Origin: Aplysia californica
Taxonomy: Eukaryota > Mollusca > Gastropoda > Aplysiida > Aplysiidae
DNA: 24,938 nt
Assembly: GCF_000002075.1 (NCBI RefSeq)
Contig: NW_004797651.1
Location: 137,806-162,743 of the forward strand
Reading direction: 5' to 3'
The position numbers and the translations under genes were made by a program. Positions 7,818 through 18,064 of the stretch are shown here, in pieces (position 1 is the stretch's first letter; every line of letters starts with the position of its first letter). The notes below the pieces were generated by a model that searched no databases, was not told the origin of the DNA, and saw only the letters and a program-made list of their open reading frames with translations.

Positions 7818-10800
7818 ATGGGTAGATCAATTATTGCAGACGAATCTGTGCAAAAATACATTGAAAAGCTTGCAAAGGAGAATAAATGGTTTATTGGCGT
7901 TATAATTGGACAGGTAGGTTGATCGTTTGTTTTTGGTAGCCTCCGCCGGGTAGGCTTAAAACACACACACAGTCCTGAGTCCAGCTTGTCTGTCATAATA
8001 AGACCGGCCGGCACAGCAGACTACAACAATTTGTGTCAAAGGGAGGGTTTCCGTAACAAGCGACCACAATGAAACAGAGTAAAATATACGGTTTGGGGTA
8101 GGGTAAGGGTTGGGTCAGGGTTAGGTCTCTTATTGTGTTTTTTGGGGTGGTTGCTCGGTACGGAAGTCCTTAGCCTTAGACTAGATCTAAGGCCTGATGA
8201 GAACTCTACCGTCCATGTCATGAGTGAATGGCGTGACTAGATCTTATCTAGTTGATGGCTTTTGTTTTCCTTTAGGCCTACATCTCTATCCAATTGGGGA
8301 AGAGAAAGTTCCCTTTTTAGCTGTTTGGCAGCCTGTTTTGTGAGAATTTTGGATAATTTAACGAAAGACTTACAATCCTTTAAAATGAATTGACACTGGC
8401 GACAGTGACGCAGGGGCCTACTGTTATGACTATTTTATATAAATCCATTTGATCAACGACATTATAAGGTACGCTTTCTTTTTTCTTTTTTTGTTTTGCT
8501 TTACTCTTTATGTGTTTTACTATGTGAAATTTCTAGAGAATCAGTCTACTTTGTCACAATCTCTCCGCAGCTCACATCACAAAGAGACTACGTGGTGCAC
8601 CTCGCACGTACCCCTGACCCCGTGGAGGATGAGGTGAGTGAGGAGAACGGTGAGGAAGATGGCGGAGATGGTGTAGTCAACGTGAGGCAGAAGTCTGTCG
8701 TAGAGAGACCCGCGTCTCTAGAGGAACTGGACGAGAAGTGGGTGTCAACCCATGCCAAACAGGTCAGTTTTGTTTTTGTAAGAGTCTGTTATTATAAATT
8801 ATTATAGTGCTCAGATGCATAATTTTTTAAAATTATTGAGTGTAAATTTTTTTTTAATATTTTGGTAGTTGGTTAGTGGCATATTTGCCTTTGACACTGT
8901 GTTAAACTTTTTATTTCACAGACCTTTTTGATTTAAATTTCTTTTTCGCTCACATTCATATATTGAGAATATAATAAGAAAGAGTATGATGGCTTAAATT
9001 TTGTGGGCAAACTCAACACATTGAATAATCTATCTATAACTTTAAGTACACAATCATAATCATTGAGTTTTTTCTCTTGCACCCACCTACCCCCCACCCC
9101 CATTTTGGGCTTAGTATTATATCTGAATAGCTAGATCTAGCTAAAAATACATTTGTTTCTGGCGTGTAGGTGTCCAGAATGCTGCCAGGCGGATTGTCAG
9201 TCGTCGGTCTGTTTGCCATCGCTCCCCCAGCCATGCTGAAAGCTGCCCAGACAAAGCTCAGACAGGTTAGCCATGTGTTCCTGCCGCTGTCTCACTGCTT
9301 TTTGTTTTCAATTTGGTCTGGAGTTACATCCTTGCTATTTTATAATATATTGTAAATTTTTTATTATGATTATAATAAAATTACATTTTGCATTTTGAAT
9401 GCACTTACCGTATAAGATCTCATTTTCTAGTAAGACTTTCATCAGTTAAGATTTTCTCTCTGAATGTTGAAAACAGCATTATTTGTGCAAAAGCGGGCAA
9501 ACATTGAGTTCCCCTGTCCCTTTTCAGCTTACTCTATCTTTCCCCATGTTTTTCTCAAATTGAGAATTTTCTCATTAAACCGTATTCTAGCGATGGAATC
9601 AAGTCATTTCCGATAGTTTAGTTATAGGGTTCCCTTAGTTATATAAGTCTGCGTTACATTCGTGATTGTCCCTTATTGATGTTTGTCGTTATTGCGTCTT
9701 GTTGTAATGTCCAGATGATGTCCTCTGTGTACAAACAACTGTCGAAGACGTCGCTCACATCCCCCGCGGCCGAGATCACAGACAGGATTCTCTTACAGAT
9801 GGATACCTCCACCAAAAAGTAAATATGTAGAAGAAATTTTTCAAGATGGCCACCCATTGTTGAGGAAAAAATTGTTTGTCTTAAACAGGTGGACGTCTTG
9901 GTCAGTGTTGTTAGGCTATGTTGTAAAAGAATCTCCAGGGGGCAGGAAGGAAGGATCGGGGTGAGTGGTCAGTTGTTCCGGTGAATATCTTTGGCAGATG
10001 GCTGTTGGAGCATCATTTTCTACATGGTACTATGACAAATAAAAATGTGTGTGTGTGTTGACATATATATGCATGTGTGCTTGTGTGTGTGTGTGTGTGT
10101 GTTGACATATGCATGTGTATGCATGTATTTACCATACTGCAATAGAATTCTCTTTGTAGAGATCAATAAAATGTAACCTTGTCTTGTCTTATCTTATCTT
10201 ATCTTACCTTATTTTATTTTATCTCATCTTACTTTATTTTCAGACTGACCTGTGTAACTGTGGACATTGCTGACTTCAAGGTAACACGGAATTTCTTTAA
10301 AAAATAGAAACTTTGAGCTGCTCACTTTACTGTGTGAAAACTCAAGGAGTGAGGGTTGTATTGAGATAGGTGCATAGGAGGTCGGGTTGACTTCTGTGAC
10401 AGTGCTTTGCTTGATTTTCTGGTTATTCTGTAGTGAGTGTTTAGGTGTTAATGGAAGAGAGAAAAGGTTAGTCCTTCTTATTCATAGTAGGGCTGGGCAA
10501 TGAGTCGCTTTAACAAAATCCGGATAATATGTTAGTGCACCTCTTCGGTAAATAATATGTTATGACCCGGTTCGGCAAATGGGTTAGAACCACTTTGACT
10601 AACGGGTTAGCACTACTTCAACAAATGGGAGGACCCACTTCGGCAAACGGATCTGGAAAAAGAGTTAAAGAGTCAGAATTCGGATAATGTCTTATTGAGG
10701 ATTATCTGATTATCCGGATATTTATCCGGATTTTGCCCACCTCTAATTCATAGTACTCTTATGTTCTCAATGTGATGCGCGTGTCGTCGTTGATTGTGCT

Positions 10801-12171
10801 ATGGAAGTGGAAATGTCTGCTTACGTGTTACTATTATTTCTTGCATCATGTGTGTATCTTTCTGTTTTCCTCCTGCGTCCAATCAGAGCGCCCCGAGACC
10901 CGCCGAGTGGAAGTTCCAGTCCGGGGGCAGCAAGTGGGTGCGCCTCAACTCCAACATCAACCTGGACATCCCCATCACCGTGCCACAAGACAGCAAGGCG
11001 CAGTCACTGTTGAAGCAAATACAGGTAGGCGAGTTCGACTCTGACGTCATTTGTAGAAATACGATATATGCAGTTTTTACGATTTTTACAGGAGAGCCAA
11101 ACATTTGAACATTGTTACCAAGAAAACAAACTCTTTGCAAATATTCCAAGGCGATATTTTTAAGATTCCATTTTTGATAATAACTTCCTTTTTATTTTTA
11201 ACCCTATCCGTATTCCTTTGGGTCATTTTGTACCCCCGGGGTTGTATTCTTCACATTTTAGAATACTTCTACTCTAGTGCGATGGTCTCTTTGAATCTTT
11301 CAGTATTTTCTCAAAAAATCATTTTGACTGACTGCTATGCAAAGCACACGGATCGGATTAATGAGTAAATTTCCTCTTTGGAAAGTGGTGGCACAGTGTT
11401 CCCTACGTCGTATGAATAAGATAATAAAACACGACATATGGATAGGGTTTAAGCAACTGTTGTTTGATTGGTAACAACGTTCAGTTTTTTTGGCTGTCCT
11501 GTAAAATTGTAAAAACTGCGTATACTGTATTTTAAAAATGACAGCAGTTGCACAGTTTGATACTTCACTGTGGCACGCAGGAGACCGGAGTTTGACTTGT
11601 GAGTGGGGAGAATTTTTATTGAGCATCTCAGCCTTTCTGCTGGGATGTTGTGTCCCTCTCAGCCCGGGTCTGTCTGCTGGGGTGTTGCATCCCTCTCAGC
11701 CCGGGTCTGTCTGCTGGGGTGTTGTATCCCTCTCAGCCCGGTTTGGTCTAGACAATAGGAGTAAAAATCCCACCTCCTATAGGATCTGCCGTGAAGCGAT
11801 GGGGGCATTAAATCTTCTACATTTTAAAAAAAATTGACGACTGTCAGATATTTTTATGTTTCAATGTATAATGAAAGAGATCTTCCCTTATTTCTCTTTG
11901 CCAACTCCGGATGCAACTGTCGTGTCTTGTGTGATAATGTTTCCCCAGGTTGGTCTGGCAGACTTTGGCTCATGGATACAGACGAGCGTGGTGACGGTGG
12001 GCGGGGCTGTGCGGGCCGGCTCAGAGCCTCTGGTGGCGCAGGGAGAGAAGAAAGGGAAAGGCAAGGGCAGCGCAGCCAGTCAGGACGAGTGCACGTCGTT
12101 CGATGTCGGTATTTTCCTGCCCTTTGTGAGTGCGGCTGGTATAGCTTGTTCACTTCTGTCCGTCTATAGTT

Positions 12172-12264
<93 letters not shown>

Positions 12265-12265
12265 G

Positions 12266-12306
<41 letters not shown>

Positions 12307-15300
12307 TACTAACTAACTAACTACACCATCTGGCGTTTAGGGCAGCAACAAAGGATCTCCAGCTCTGTCTGTTTTGGGCCATCTCGGTCAGCGTTCCCCA
12401 TGAATGATTCCAGGACTTCATTTCAGACTCTACTGTGCGTCTCCAGGTCACTTTGGGTCTGCCCCTTTTGCGCCGTCCTTCGGGTGTCCAGTGGAGGGCA
12501 GTCTTTACAATAGAGTCTGGTTCTCTTCTCAGAACATGTCCAATCCGTCTCCATCTTCTCCTTTTTATTATGGTAGTCATGACTTCTTGTCTACAATGTT
12601 TTTATTCTTAAATGTGAAAAAATCTGAATAAATTCATTTTGCGTTAGGCTAGAAAGTTCTGTAAATCAGTTCTCAGATCTTGCCTAATCTTCTAATTTTT
12701 TTTTTCCAATGTCCTTGACAGGTGACCTCGGAGGTGCCCCAGGACCCGGTGGTTGGCCAATCACAGGCCACGATCAACATGGTGGGCACGTCGGTGGTCC
12801 GGGCGTTTGTGTCTGCGCGGGCGACTGTGGCCGACGCTATAGAGGTCAGACTGCGTTTGTCGCGATATAGAAAGTTTTCTATGCATGAAGCAATTCCAGA
12901 CCAATGAGAAATTCCTTAAAGCCATACATGTACTCACTTTTAAACTGGTTTACACCCGTCAGCTGTGGGTGGTTGGAGGGTGCTCTGGTGTTGTTTGCTC
13001 CTTCTTCCCTATCCAATGTCTATCATCCTTATCTCCTCTCCTTCTTTGTTGTGACTGTTACTCTCTTGTAACACCTCTAATCCAGGGCACTTCTAAGACC
13101 TATTGTGTAGCAAGAGCCGGTAAACTCTTACTAAAACGAAAACCATTCGGCAGCAAGTCTAGTCGGAAGTAAGTTTGGGTTTGAAATTACGTCGCTCGGC
13201 ACGCCTGGAAATCCAGTTTGACCCCAAAAATGCTTTATTATATATGTACATGTACCTATTTTCACCCCTTTTATGATTCTCTGACATTACAAATAGTTTG
13301 AGCGCTCACACAAACAAATCCGTAAATATTTGACTGAATTATAGTCTGTTTTAAGGTAACACCCTTCTTGCCTGGATGTGTAAAATTGTGGAATCCCGTG
13401 GGTACTGAAAGAGTTAAAAGGTCTCCACTGTATTTGAGTTTGATGTGTCGGTGGTTGACGGGTGCTCTGGTGTGGTTTGTTTCTTCTTTCCTATCAAACA
13501 TCTATCTTCTTTATCTCCCTTCCTTCTTTTTTGTATTTGTTTCTCTCTTGTAACACCTCTAATCTTCGGCACTTATATAATATGACCTTATTATGTTGCA
13601 AGTGCCGTTAAACTCTTTCTAAAGCTAAAACTGAGTTAGATGTTTTCTGTGTTTCCAGGCTGTGAAGACTGACGTTCTGCGTAGCATCATGGCTCGCTGC
13701 GAGCTTCTGTGCGAAGAGTTTGACGTGGCGGAGGTCACCCAAGGTCGCAGCGAGGTCTACGACCCGCCCGTGCGTCTGTTCTGCCGTCTGCCGCACACAG
13801 CTGTGCAGGTGTGTGACTACGTGTTCCAGGACGAGAAGACAGAGGAGGTGAAGGGACGAATACAGGAGCTGTTGGACATCCAGGTGGAGGAGTTGGAGGA
13901 GGCGGAGAAAAGTGCTGGTAGGTGGGACGGGACGCACACACAAATACACCCACAATTACACACACACTAAGAAACACACACACCCACGCATAAATTGATT
14001 TTTTTTCACCAAAAGGGAAATTTTTTTTCACCAAAAGGAAAGCCAGTGAGCAGGCTTTAAGATGATACAAATAACCTCATATGCCCAAAAAGTGATGAGC
14101 GCCTGATTCTGCCATGTTGTGACACGTTTGTGTGTGCTCTGTGTGTAGTTTACTCCTTCTTTCCTATCAGCCATATATATCATCCTCGTCCTACCTCCTT
14201 TTTTTTGTGATTGTTACTCTCTTGTAACGCTTGCTTTGAATCTTTGCCACCTATATGACCTTATTGTGATGCAAGTGCTGTAAAACTCTTGCATAAACTA
14301 TTACTTTTCTGCAGCCTTTCTACTGCTACTCCTTGGCTCCTTCTTTCAGCCACACCCCTGATCTTATGGTAGGAAAGATCTACACCTAGTCTTCTCGGAT
14401 AAGGGCGAAAAATCTCGGAGGTCTTATGTGCAAGTTGCGCACGTTAAAGATCTCTTGGTGGTCCAAAAATCTATAAGAGTAGGCTTCGGCCGCCTCCAGG
14501 GCAAAATTCAAAATTTCCTACCAACTGAAAATGTTTAATGTGTCCCTCGCGCTCATATGACCTTATGAAGTTGCAAGCACAGTAAAGCACTTATCAACCC
14601 CCCCCCCCCCCCCCCCCACCAAAAAAACAACCTATTATTGTTTGTAGGCTGTAGCTAGAGAACTCACTTGTTTGTTTGGTTTTGTTTTGTTTTGTCAGCG
14701 GATGACGACACGTGGAGCCAGCCGTCCCTGCCAGGAGTGGTCAGCTCACAGTCGCAAGTCGCAGAACTGACGGAGAAGAAAAGTTCTGTCCGGGCCTATC
14801 TCGGTGAGTCATTGTAGGAGTGCTTCTCTCTGAACATTTCCTCTGTAGTTTATTTACGGTCTGGGTTTGTTTGTTGGTTTTTTTTTGTTGTTTTTTTAGG
14901 GAGGGGGTGTTTTGTTTTTTAGGGTTTTTTAAATTATAATTTTTTAAATTTTCACCCCCAAAAAATTGTTGTTCTTTTTTTCCAGGGTGGGGGGGGGGGG
15001 GGGCGTTTTTGGAGACTTGATGAATTGAAGTTATCCTCTTAATATGTATATTTTCCTTAAGATGATGTAGAGTGAATACTAAATAAAAAAATTTTGTGGC
15101 AGCAGCGTTTTTCAAGTTCGTTGTTGACTGTATTTCCAATGTTGAAGTTAATTGTTGGATGATCACTATTGATGTGTCCCGTTGAATGTAACAGAAAAGT
15201 ACTGTGGGCTAACTTTTGTGTCTTTTTGGATCATTTCAATCAGAACAGTTGTGTTCTTTATGTGCTGAAAATTTTTCAAGAGACCATCAAAACAATTTTT

Positions 15301-15925
15301 CAAATATCCCTAGGCGTCTACAAAATTGTAAAACACACCCTTAGATCTTCCTTGATTCCAAACATATTGACGTGTGTCTCTTCTTTGGAGCATATCAAGA
15401 GAGTCACGGAGTGAAATTTAAAAAAAAATAAGCGAAGTATAATATTGTAGAGTTTGATGAGGCATACTGATTGTTCTGTTCCCAGTCTCATTCCTTTCCT
15501 CAAAAAGTCGTGGTTTGAAACAAATTTAACGTTTTGTATTGAAATAGCATCTTCAGCAAAATTATACAATTTTATGCTTCTCCTGAGAATCTCCTATTTT
15601 GACATACGATGGGTGGTTGGCGGGTGCTCTGGTGTGGTTGGCTCCTTTTTTCCTATAAAACATCTATCGCCTTTATCTCCCCTACTTCTTTTTTTGTTTG
15701 TTACTACTCTCTTGTGACACCCCTAGTCTTTGGCACTTATATCTATTACCTTACTTTGTTGCAAGTGCTGTAAAACTCTTACTAAAACCCAAAAAAAACT
15801 CGTATTTTGACATAAGACGGTGTTCAATGATGACTGTGACATCATCTCCCCCCCCAGGTGCGGCAGTCGGTGGTGCGGTGGCAGCTATCGCAGCCGGTAT
15901 CTCCTACATCTACCTCAACGAATGA
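7818..15925 (+). CDS. ODR4: ODR4 homologue, complete, 11 coding exons, 464 residues
   Basis: Coding exons: 7818-7913, 8571-8762, 9170-9265, 9715-9818, 10244-10280, 10887-11024, 11949-12125, 12722-12844, 13659-13917, 14699-14803 and 15858-15925. All introns are GT-AG, all phases agree, and the total is 1395 nt ending in TGA. Residues 1-32 open MGRSIIADE and end WFIGVIIGQ. Residues 97-128 carry SRMLPGGLSVVGLF, and 176-189 SAPRPAEWKFQSGG. Residues 270-280 include TSFDV, 340-410 form the DVLRSIMARCELL..VCDYVFQDE region, and 444-464 end in a hydrophobic AAVGGAVAAIAAGISY helix plus YLNE. This order and length match vertebrate ODR4 (about 454 residues). An acidic insert lies at about 50-70. In worms ODR-4 is a membrane-tethered ER factor that, with the UFSP2 homologue ODR-8, helps chemoreceptor GPCRs leave the ER for cilia; vertebrate ODR4 binds UFSP2. 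The 37-nt exon 5 is unusually small. Confidence 0.96.
8091..8126. repeat. degenerate telomere-like G-rich tract
   Basis: Irregular GGGTAAGGGTTGGG / AGGGTTAGG units lie in ODR4 intron 1. The tract is too short and degenerate to call a telomeric insertion with confidence. Confidence 0.35.
9836..10030 (+). repeat. dispersed repeat R1, copy 4
   Basis: This copy lies in ODR4 intron 4, beginning within 20 nt of the exon 4 donor. It shows CACCCATTGTTGAGG, TTAAACAGGTGGACGTCTTGG, CCAGGGGGCAGG and CCGGTGAATATCTTTGG. Its orientation relative to the window matches the three CNTRL copies. Confidence 0.6.
10045..10243 (+). repeat. GT-rich tract and (CTTAT)n pentamer forming an intron end
   Basis: Short GT repeats (about 10046-10058 and 10081-10102) are followed by CTTGT/CTTAT/TTTTATT pentamers at 10177-10240. 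The pentamers run into CAG at 10241-10243, the acceptor of the 37-nt ODR4 exon 5. The polypyrimidine tract is thus built from a simple repeat. Confidence 0.8.
10488..10745. mobile_element. hAT-like MITE with exact 8-bp target duplication
   Basis: The left end is TAGGGCTGGGCAA. The right end, read inverted, is TAGAGGTGGGCAA. These are 13-bp terminal repeats with two mismatches. The flanking 8 bp are identical, ATTCATAG at 10480-10487 and again at 10746-10753, as expected of hAT transposition. Inside are repeated CGGATAAT/CCGGATA motifs and CTTCGGCAAA/CGGGTTAG blocks, with no transposase. It sits in ODR4 intron 5 and does not touch the splice sites. Confidence 0.88.
11202..11447 (+). mobile_element. 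piggyBac-like MITE, single-unit copy
   Basis: Ends are CCCTATCCGTA and TATGGATAGGG, with TTAA at 11198-11201 and at 11449-11452 (TTTAA on both sides). The interior matches 227-464, including GTACCCCCGGGGTTGTATTC, GACTGCTATGCAAAG and CGGATCGGATTAA. It lies in ODR4 intron 6. The open frames over it are chance. Confidence 0.82.
11590..11835 (+). repeat. dispersed repeat R2 with internal 37-bp tandem repeat
   Basis: A unit beginning CTGCTGGG and containing CCCTCTCAGCCCGG starts at 11637, 11674 and 11711, exactly 37 bp apart. The flanks read GAGTGGGGAGAATTTTTATTG on the left and AGCGATGGGGGCATTAAA on the right. A shorter relative with one unit occurs at 20470-20612. A SINE is possible, but no A or B boxes are clear. 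It lies in ODR4 intron 6. Confidence 0.6.
12174..12322. repeat. (ACTT)n(ACTA)n compound microsatellite
   Basis: About ten ACTT units pass into about 25 ACTA units. The run abuts the stop codon of the minus-strand LINE remnant next to it, so it probably began as that element's 3' simple-repeat tail. It lies in ODR4 intron 7. Confidence 0.93.
12317..12580 (-). mobile_element. LINE remnant, C-terminal end of ORF2
   Basis: The 87-residue open frame reads RRRWRRIGHVLRR, then ALHWTPEGRRKRGRPKVTWR, then a region rich in W and R before the stop. This matches the well-known C-terminal tail of animal non-LTR reverse transcriptase proteins. No reverse transcriptase core is present, so the copy is strongly 5'-truncated. 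It is antisense to ODR4 in intron 7. I cannot assign the clade. Confidence 0.8.
12962..13140 (+). mobile_element. short SINE-like repeat S2, copy 1
   Basis: It starts GGGTGGTTGG and contains GGTGCTCTGGTG, TTTGCTCCTTCTT, TTACTCTCTTGTAACACC and a tail ending GGTAAACTCTTACTAAAAC. The same block order recurs in the other S2 copies in this window. It lies in ODR4 intron 8. Confidence 0.7.
13446..13628 (+). mobile_element. short SINE-like repeat S2, copy 2
   Basis: It is in the same ODR4 intron as copy 1. The motifs are GGTGGTTGACGGGTGCTCTG, CTCTTGTAACACCTCTAATC, ATATGACCTTATTATGTTGC and AAGTGCCGTTAAACTC. It ends 30 nt before the exon 9 acceptor. Confidence 0.72.
14040..14127 (-). repeat. MITE family M1 fragment
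   Basis: TTTAAGATGATACAAATAAC followed by GCCCAAAAAGTGATGAGCGC and a CCTGATTCTGCCA end matches the right arm of the 1340-1753 element. Only one arm is present. It lies in ODR4 intron 9. Confidence 0.6.
14128..14300 (+). mobile_element. short SINE-like repeat S2, copy 3
   Basis: It carries the S2 blocks GTTTACTCCTTCTTTCCTAT, TTACTCTCTTGTAACGC, ATATGACCTTATTGTGATGC and AAGTGCTGTAAAACTCTTGC. It lies directly between the M1 fragment and a truncated S1 SINE in ODR4 intron 9. Confidence 0.68.
14311..14598 (+). mobile_element. 5'-truncated copy of SINE S1
   Basis: It matches 6009-6305 from GCAGCCTTTCTACTGCTACT onward. It includes GGTAGGAAAGATCTACACCT, GCGCACGTTAAAGATCTC, TAGGCTTCGGCCGCC and the CATATGACCTTATGAAGTTG tail. 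The tRNA-like head is missing. A run of about 20 C follows (14598-14617). Confidence 0.8.
15606..15790 (+). mobile_element. short SINE-like repeat S2, copy 4
   Basis: It shows GGGTGGTTGGCGGGTGCTCT, GTTGGCTCC, CTCTCTTGTGACACCCCTAG and TTGCAAGTGCTGTAAAACTC. It lies in ODR4 intron 10, ahead of the final coding exon. Confidence 0.72.
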
Positions 15926-16099
15926 GACCCACGACCTCGCCCTGATAGATCCTCGTCGCGGTCTACATCTACCAGATTTGACTCGGATAATTCGTCTGTC
16001 ATGCACATAGCGAAATTGGCACGAAGCGAAAATCTTTTCGTTTGTACGCAAGTTTCATGAGTACATTTTATGTTTCTATACAATGATATAATATATGAA

Positions 16100-16105
16100 A
16101 GTAAA
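16100..16105 (+). promoter_or_regulatory. candidate ODR4 poly(A) signal (AGTAAA)
   Basis: AGTAAA, a known weaker variant of AATAAA, lies 175 nt after the ODR4 stop. A GT-rich stretch (about 16122-16161, containing TATGTGTGTGAT) follows, as expected downstream of a cleavage site. TATAAA at 16169 is an alternative. Confidence 0.4.
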
Positions 16106-16189
16106 ACTTTATGATCTGAAAGTCTGTTCGCTATGTGTGCATATTTTGCTATGTGTGTGATAGACTGTATAAATGTCCCATCGTGATAG

Positions 16190-16605
16190 ATTCAGGTGCT
16201 CGTCCATTTTTGGGCATATGGAGTTATTTGCTTCATTTTAAAGCTTTTTTATTTGTCTTGCTTTCGATGAAAAAAATACCCATCTATCTTGAATTGGGGT
16301 CGCGATATTTCAGCTTGAAGAAAGTGGGGTCACCTGATTTCAGAGGTAAATTTATCGAGAAAATGGAAGCCAAAGTTTGGTAACTTTCATAGCTTGAGAG
16401 TCCCTGGAAAATGAAATTTTACATTTGTTAGACCTTTAATCAACGTATTTCAATCAAATCCAGACAGAAATTGGTTTTGAAATAGACATAAAAGGTGTTG
16501 AGGTAAAAACAAAAATTTGTAAAAAAATTGCCAAGCCTGCAGAAAACTGCTGTTTTCTTTGATTTCATTATTTTGACGAGCGCCGGATTCCACCACGATG
16601 CATAA
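16190..16605 (+). mobile_element. MITE family M1, short-terminus form, copy B
   Basis: It runs from CTCGTCCATTTTTGGGCATA through GGTCGCGATATTTCAGCTTG and GACATAAAAGGTGTTGAGG to TTATTTTGACGAGCGCCGG and ATTCCACCACG. Block order is the same as in 18065-18497, from which it is clearly diverged. It lies just downstream of the ODR4 3' end. Confidence 0.72.
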
Positions 16606-16854
16606 CATGTTTTCATCCGGACGACTTTATGAAAGGTGCCATCTGGGTCACTGACTCGGCTGTTGCTCTCTAGCTATGGGATCATCCCATCATGCAAAGC
16701 GTCATCATGAGACTGAGATCATGAGTCGTAAAAATGACTGACTCCCTAAAGCTTGGCTCCATCCCCCCACCCCATCATTTTGGTTGTTTTTTTTCTTTTG
16801 AACTTGAACGTTTAGTTTACAAAAAGCCAAAACTAGTCGTGATGCAAGGTTTAA

Positions 16855-17200
16855 GATTTCTTCTTTTTCTTCTTCTTCTTCTTCTTCTTCTTCTTCTATC
16901 GCGTGGTTGGGTCAACCGTTGGGGCACCACTGCATTGGAAAACCAGCTCTCGCCATCTATTTTTGTCCTCTGCTCTCCTCAGATTGTCACCCATCGTCTT
17001 TCCTGTCCACTCTGTAATGTTGTCCTCCCATCTCCTTCTCTGCCTTCCTCTCTTTCTCTTTCCTTGTACGGTTCCTTGCAGGATTGTTTTGGCAAGTCCT
17101 GTGGATCTTGTGACATGCCCATACCATTTTAGTTTTCGTCTTTTCACTGTGGTCAGTAGATCTTCATATTGTCCCACTGCGTTGGTGATTCTCTTAAGAT
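16855..17200 (-). mobile_element. LINE remnant with (GAA)n tail
   Basis: The minus-strand frame from about 17200 down to a stop at 16898-16896 reads RITNAVGQYEDLL, VKRRKLKWYGHVTRS, GLAKTILQGTVQGKRKRGRQ and RRWEDNITEWTG. These are familiar C-terminal ORF2 motifs of a non-LTR retrotransposon family different from that at 12317-12580. GAA trinucleotides (16868-16897, read as TTC on the plus strand) follow the stop directly, forming the 3' tail. The element is 5'-truncated near 17200. Confidence 0.82.
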
Positions 17201-17389
17201 TTAAACATATATAAAAAAAAATAAGTTTTCATTTGAAAAAGGTTGACAAGCACTATTTCTAAAGCATTTGTGTTTATATTTATTGCTTTATAGTAGTGCT
17301 AGAGACTAATTTGGAGATTTGAGTGGTCAACTTTTCATGACCTATCATGTTTGTTATAGGGCTATACCGTGGTAACTGACGGGACATTT

Positions 17390-17565
17390 GGACCTGGCCC
17401 CGGGATTTTATGCACCCCGCATAATTTAGCAAAATTTGATCATTTTTTGCATAATTTCTGATTATTTTCCTTTATAATCATTCTTTGTTAAAAATTAACA
17501 GAATCACCTAACTTCACATTTTTGGGCTCAGTTTGCATAATTTCAGAATTTTTTTTCGCAGAAAA
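17390..17565 (+). repeat. dispersed AT-rich repeat R3, copy 1
   Basis: Blocks ATGCACCCCGCATAATTT, AAATTTGATCATTTTTT, CATTCTTTGTTAAAAATT, TTCACATTTTTGGGCTC and GTTTGCATAATTTC recur in reverse orientation at 23302-23480. No coding capacity or clear terminal repeats were found. Confidence 0.68.
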
Positions 17566-18064
17566 CCGCGGGGAGAGATTTAGACTATACTTTCTTACAA
17601 CGATAACGCTGTCATTCAATATCAGTTCATTTCTTTCCACTCTAAATGATCCGAGCATGTAAAAGAAATATAAAGAATCATATTGACACTTTGCAGTCAC
17701 TTGGCACAACGATGCGCCACTGAAAATTATCCGTTCTGGCACCAGGCCCGAGAAGTCGGTTGCAGTCGCTCTCCTGACTGGGTGACCAGATGGGGGGTAT
17801 TTTGTACTGCTGGCTGTGTGACTGAAAAGTGTTAAATGCAGTCATTTGAAAAAAAAAAAAATGCTGAATGCTAATTCTGGGAGGTGTACAGTTTCAGTAA
17901 CCGACGGTGCAGAAAAAAATACCTCATTTATAGTCCCATCAGTTTCCGTGGAATAGCCCGATACTATAAATAGACATAAGCTTACAATGTCCAAATACAG
18001 CTACAATTATTTCAGTCTCTGACATTTCTCACTGTATAATGGATAGAGAATTTATTTAGACATT
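17566..18064. other. intergenic DNA without recognised features
   Basis: This is unique-looking, AT-rich spacer between repeat R3 and MITE M1. No exon-like frame with splice sites was seen. Confidence 0.45.

Noticed and set aside
13608-14070. Two overlapping minus-strand open frames over ODR4 exon 9
   Set aside because: They are antisense shadows of a GC-rich coding exon that is in phase with its neighbours.
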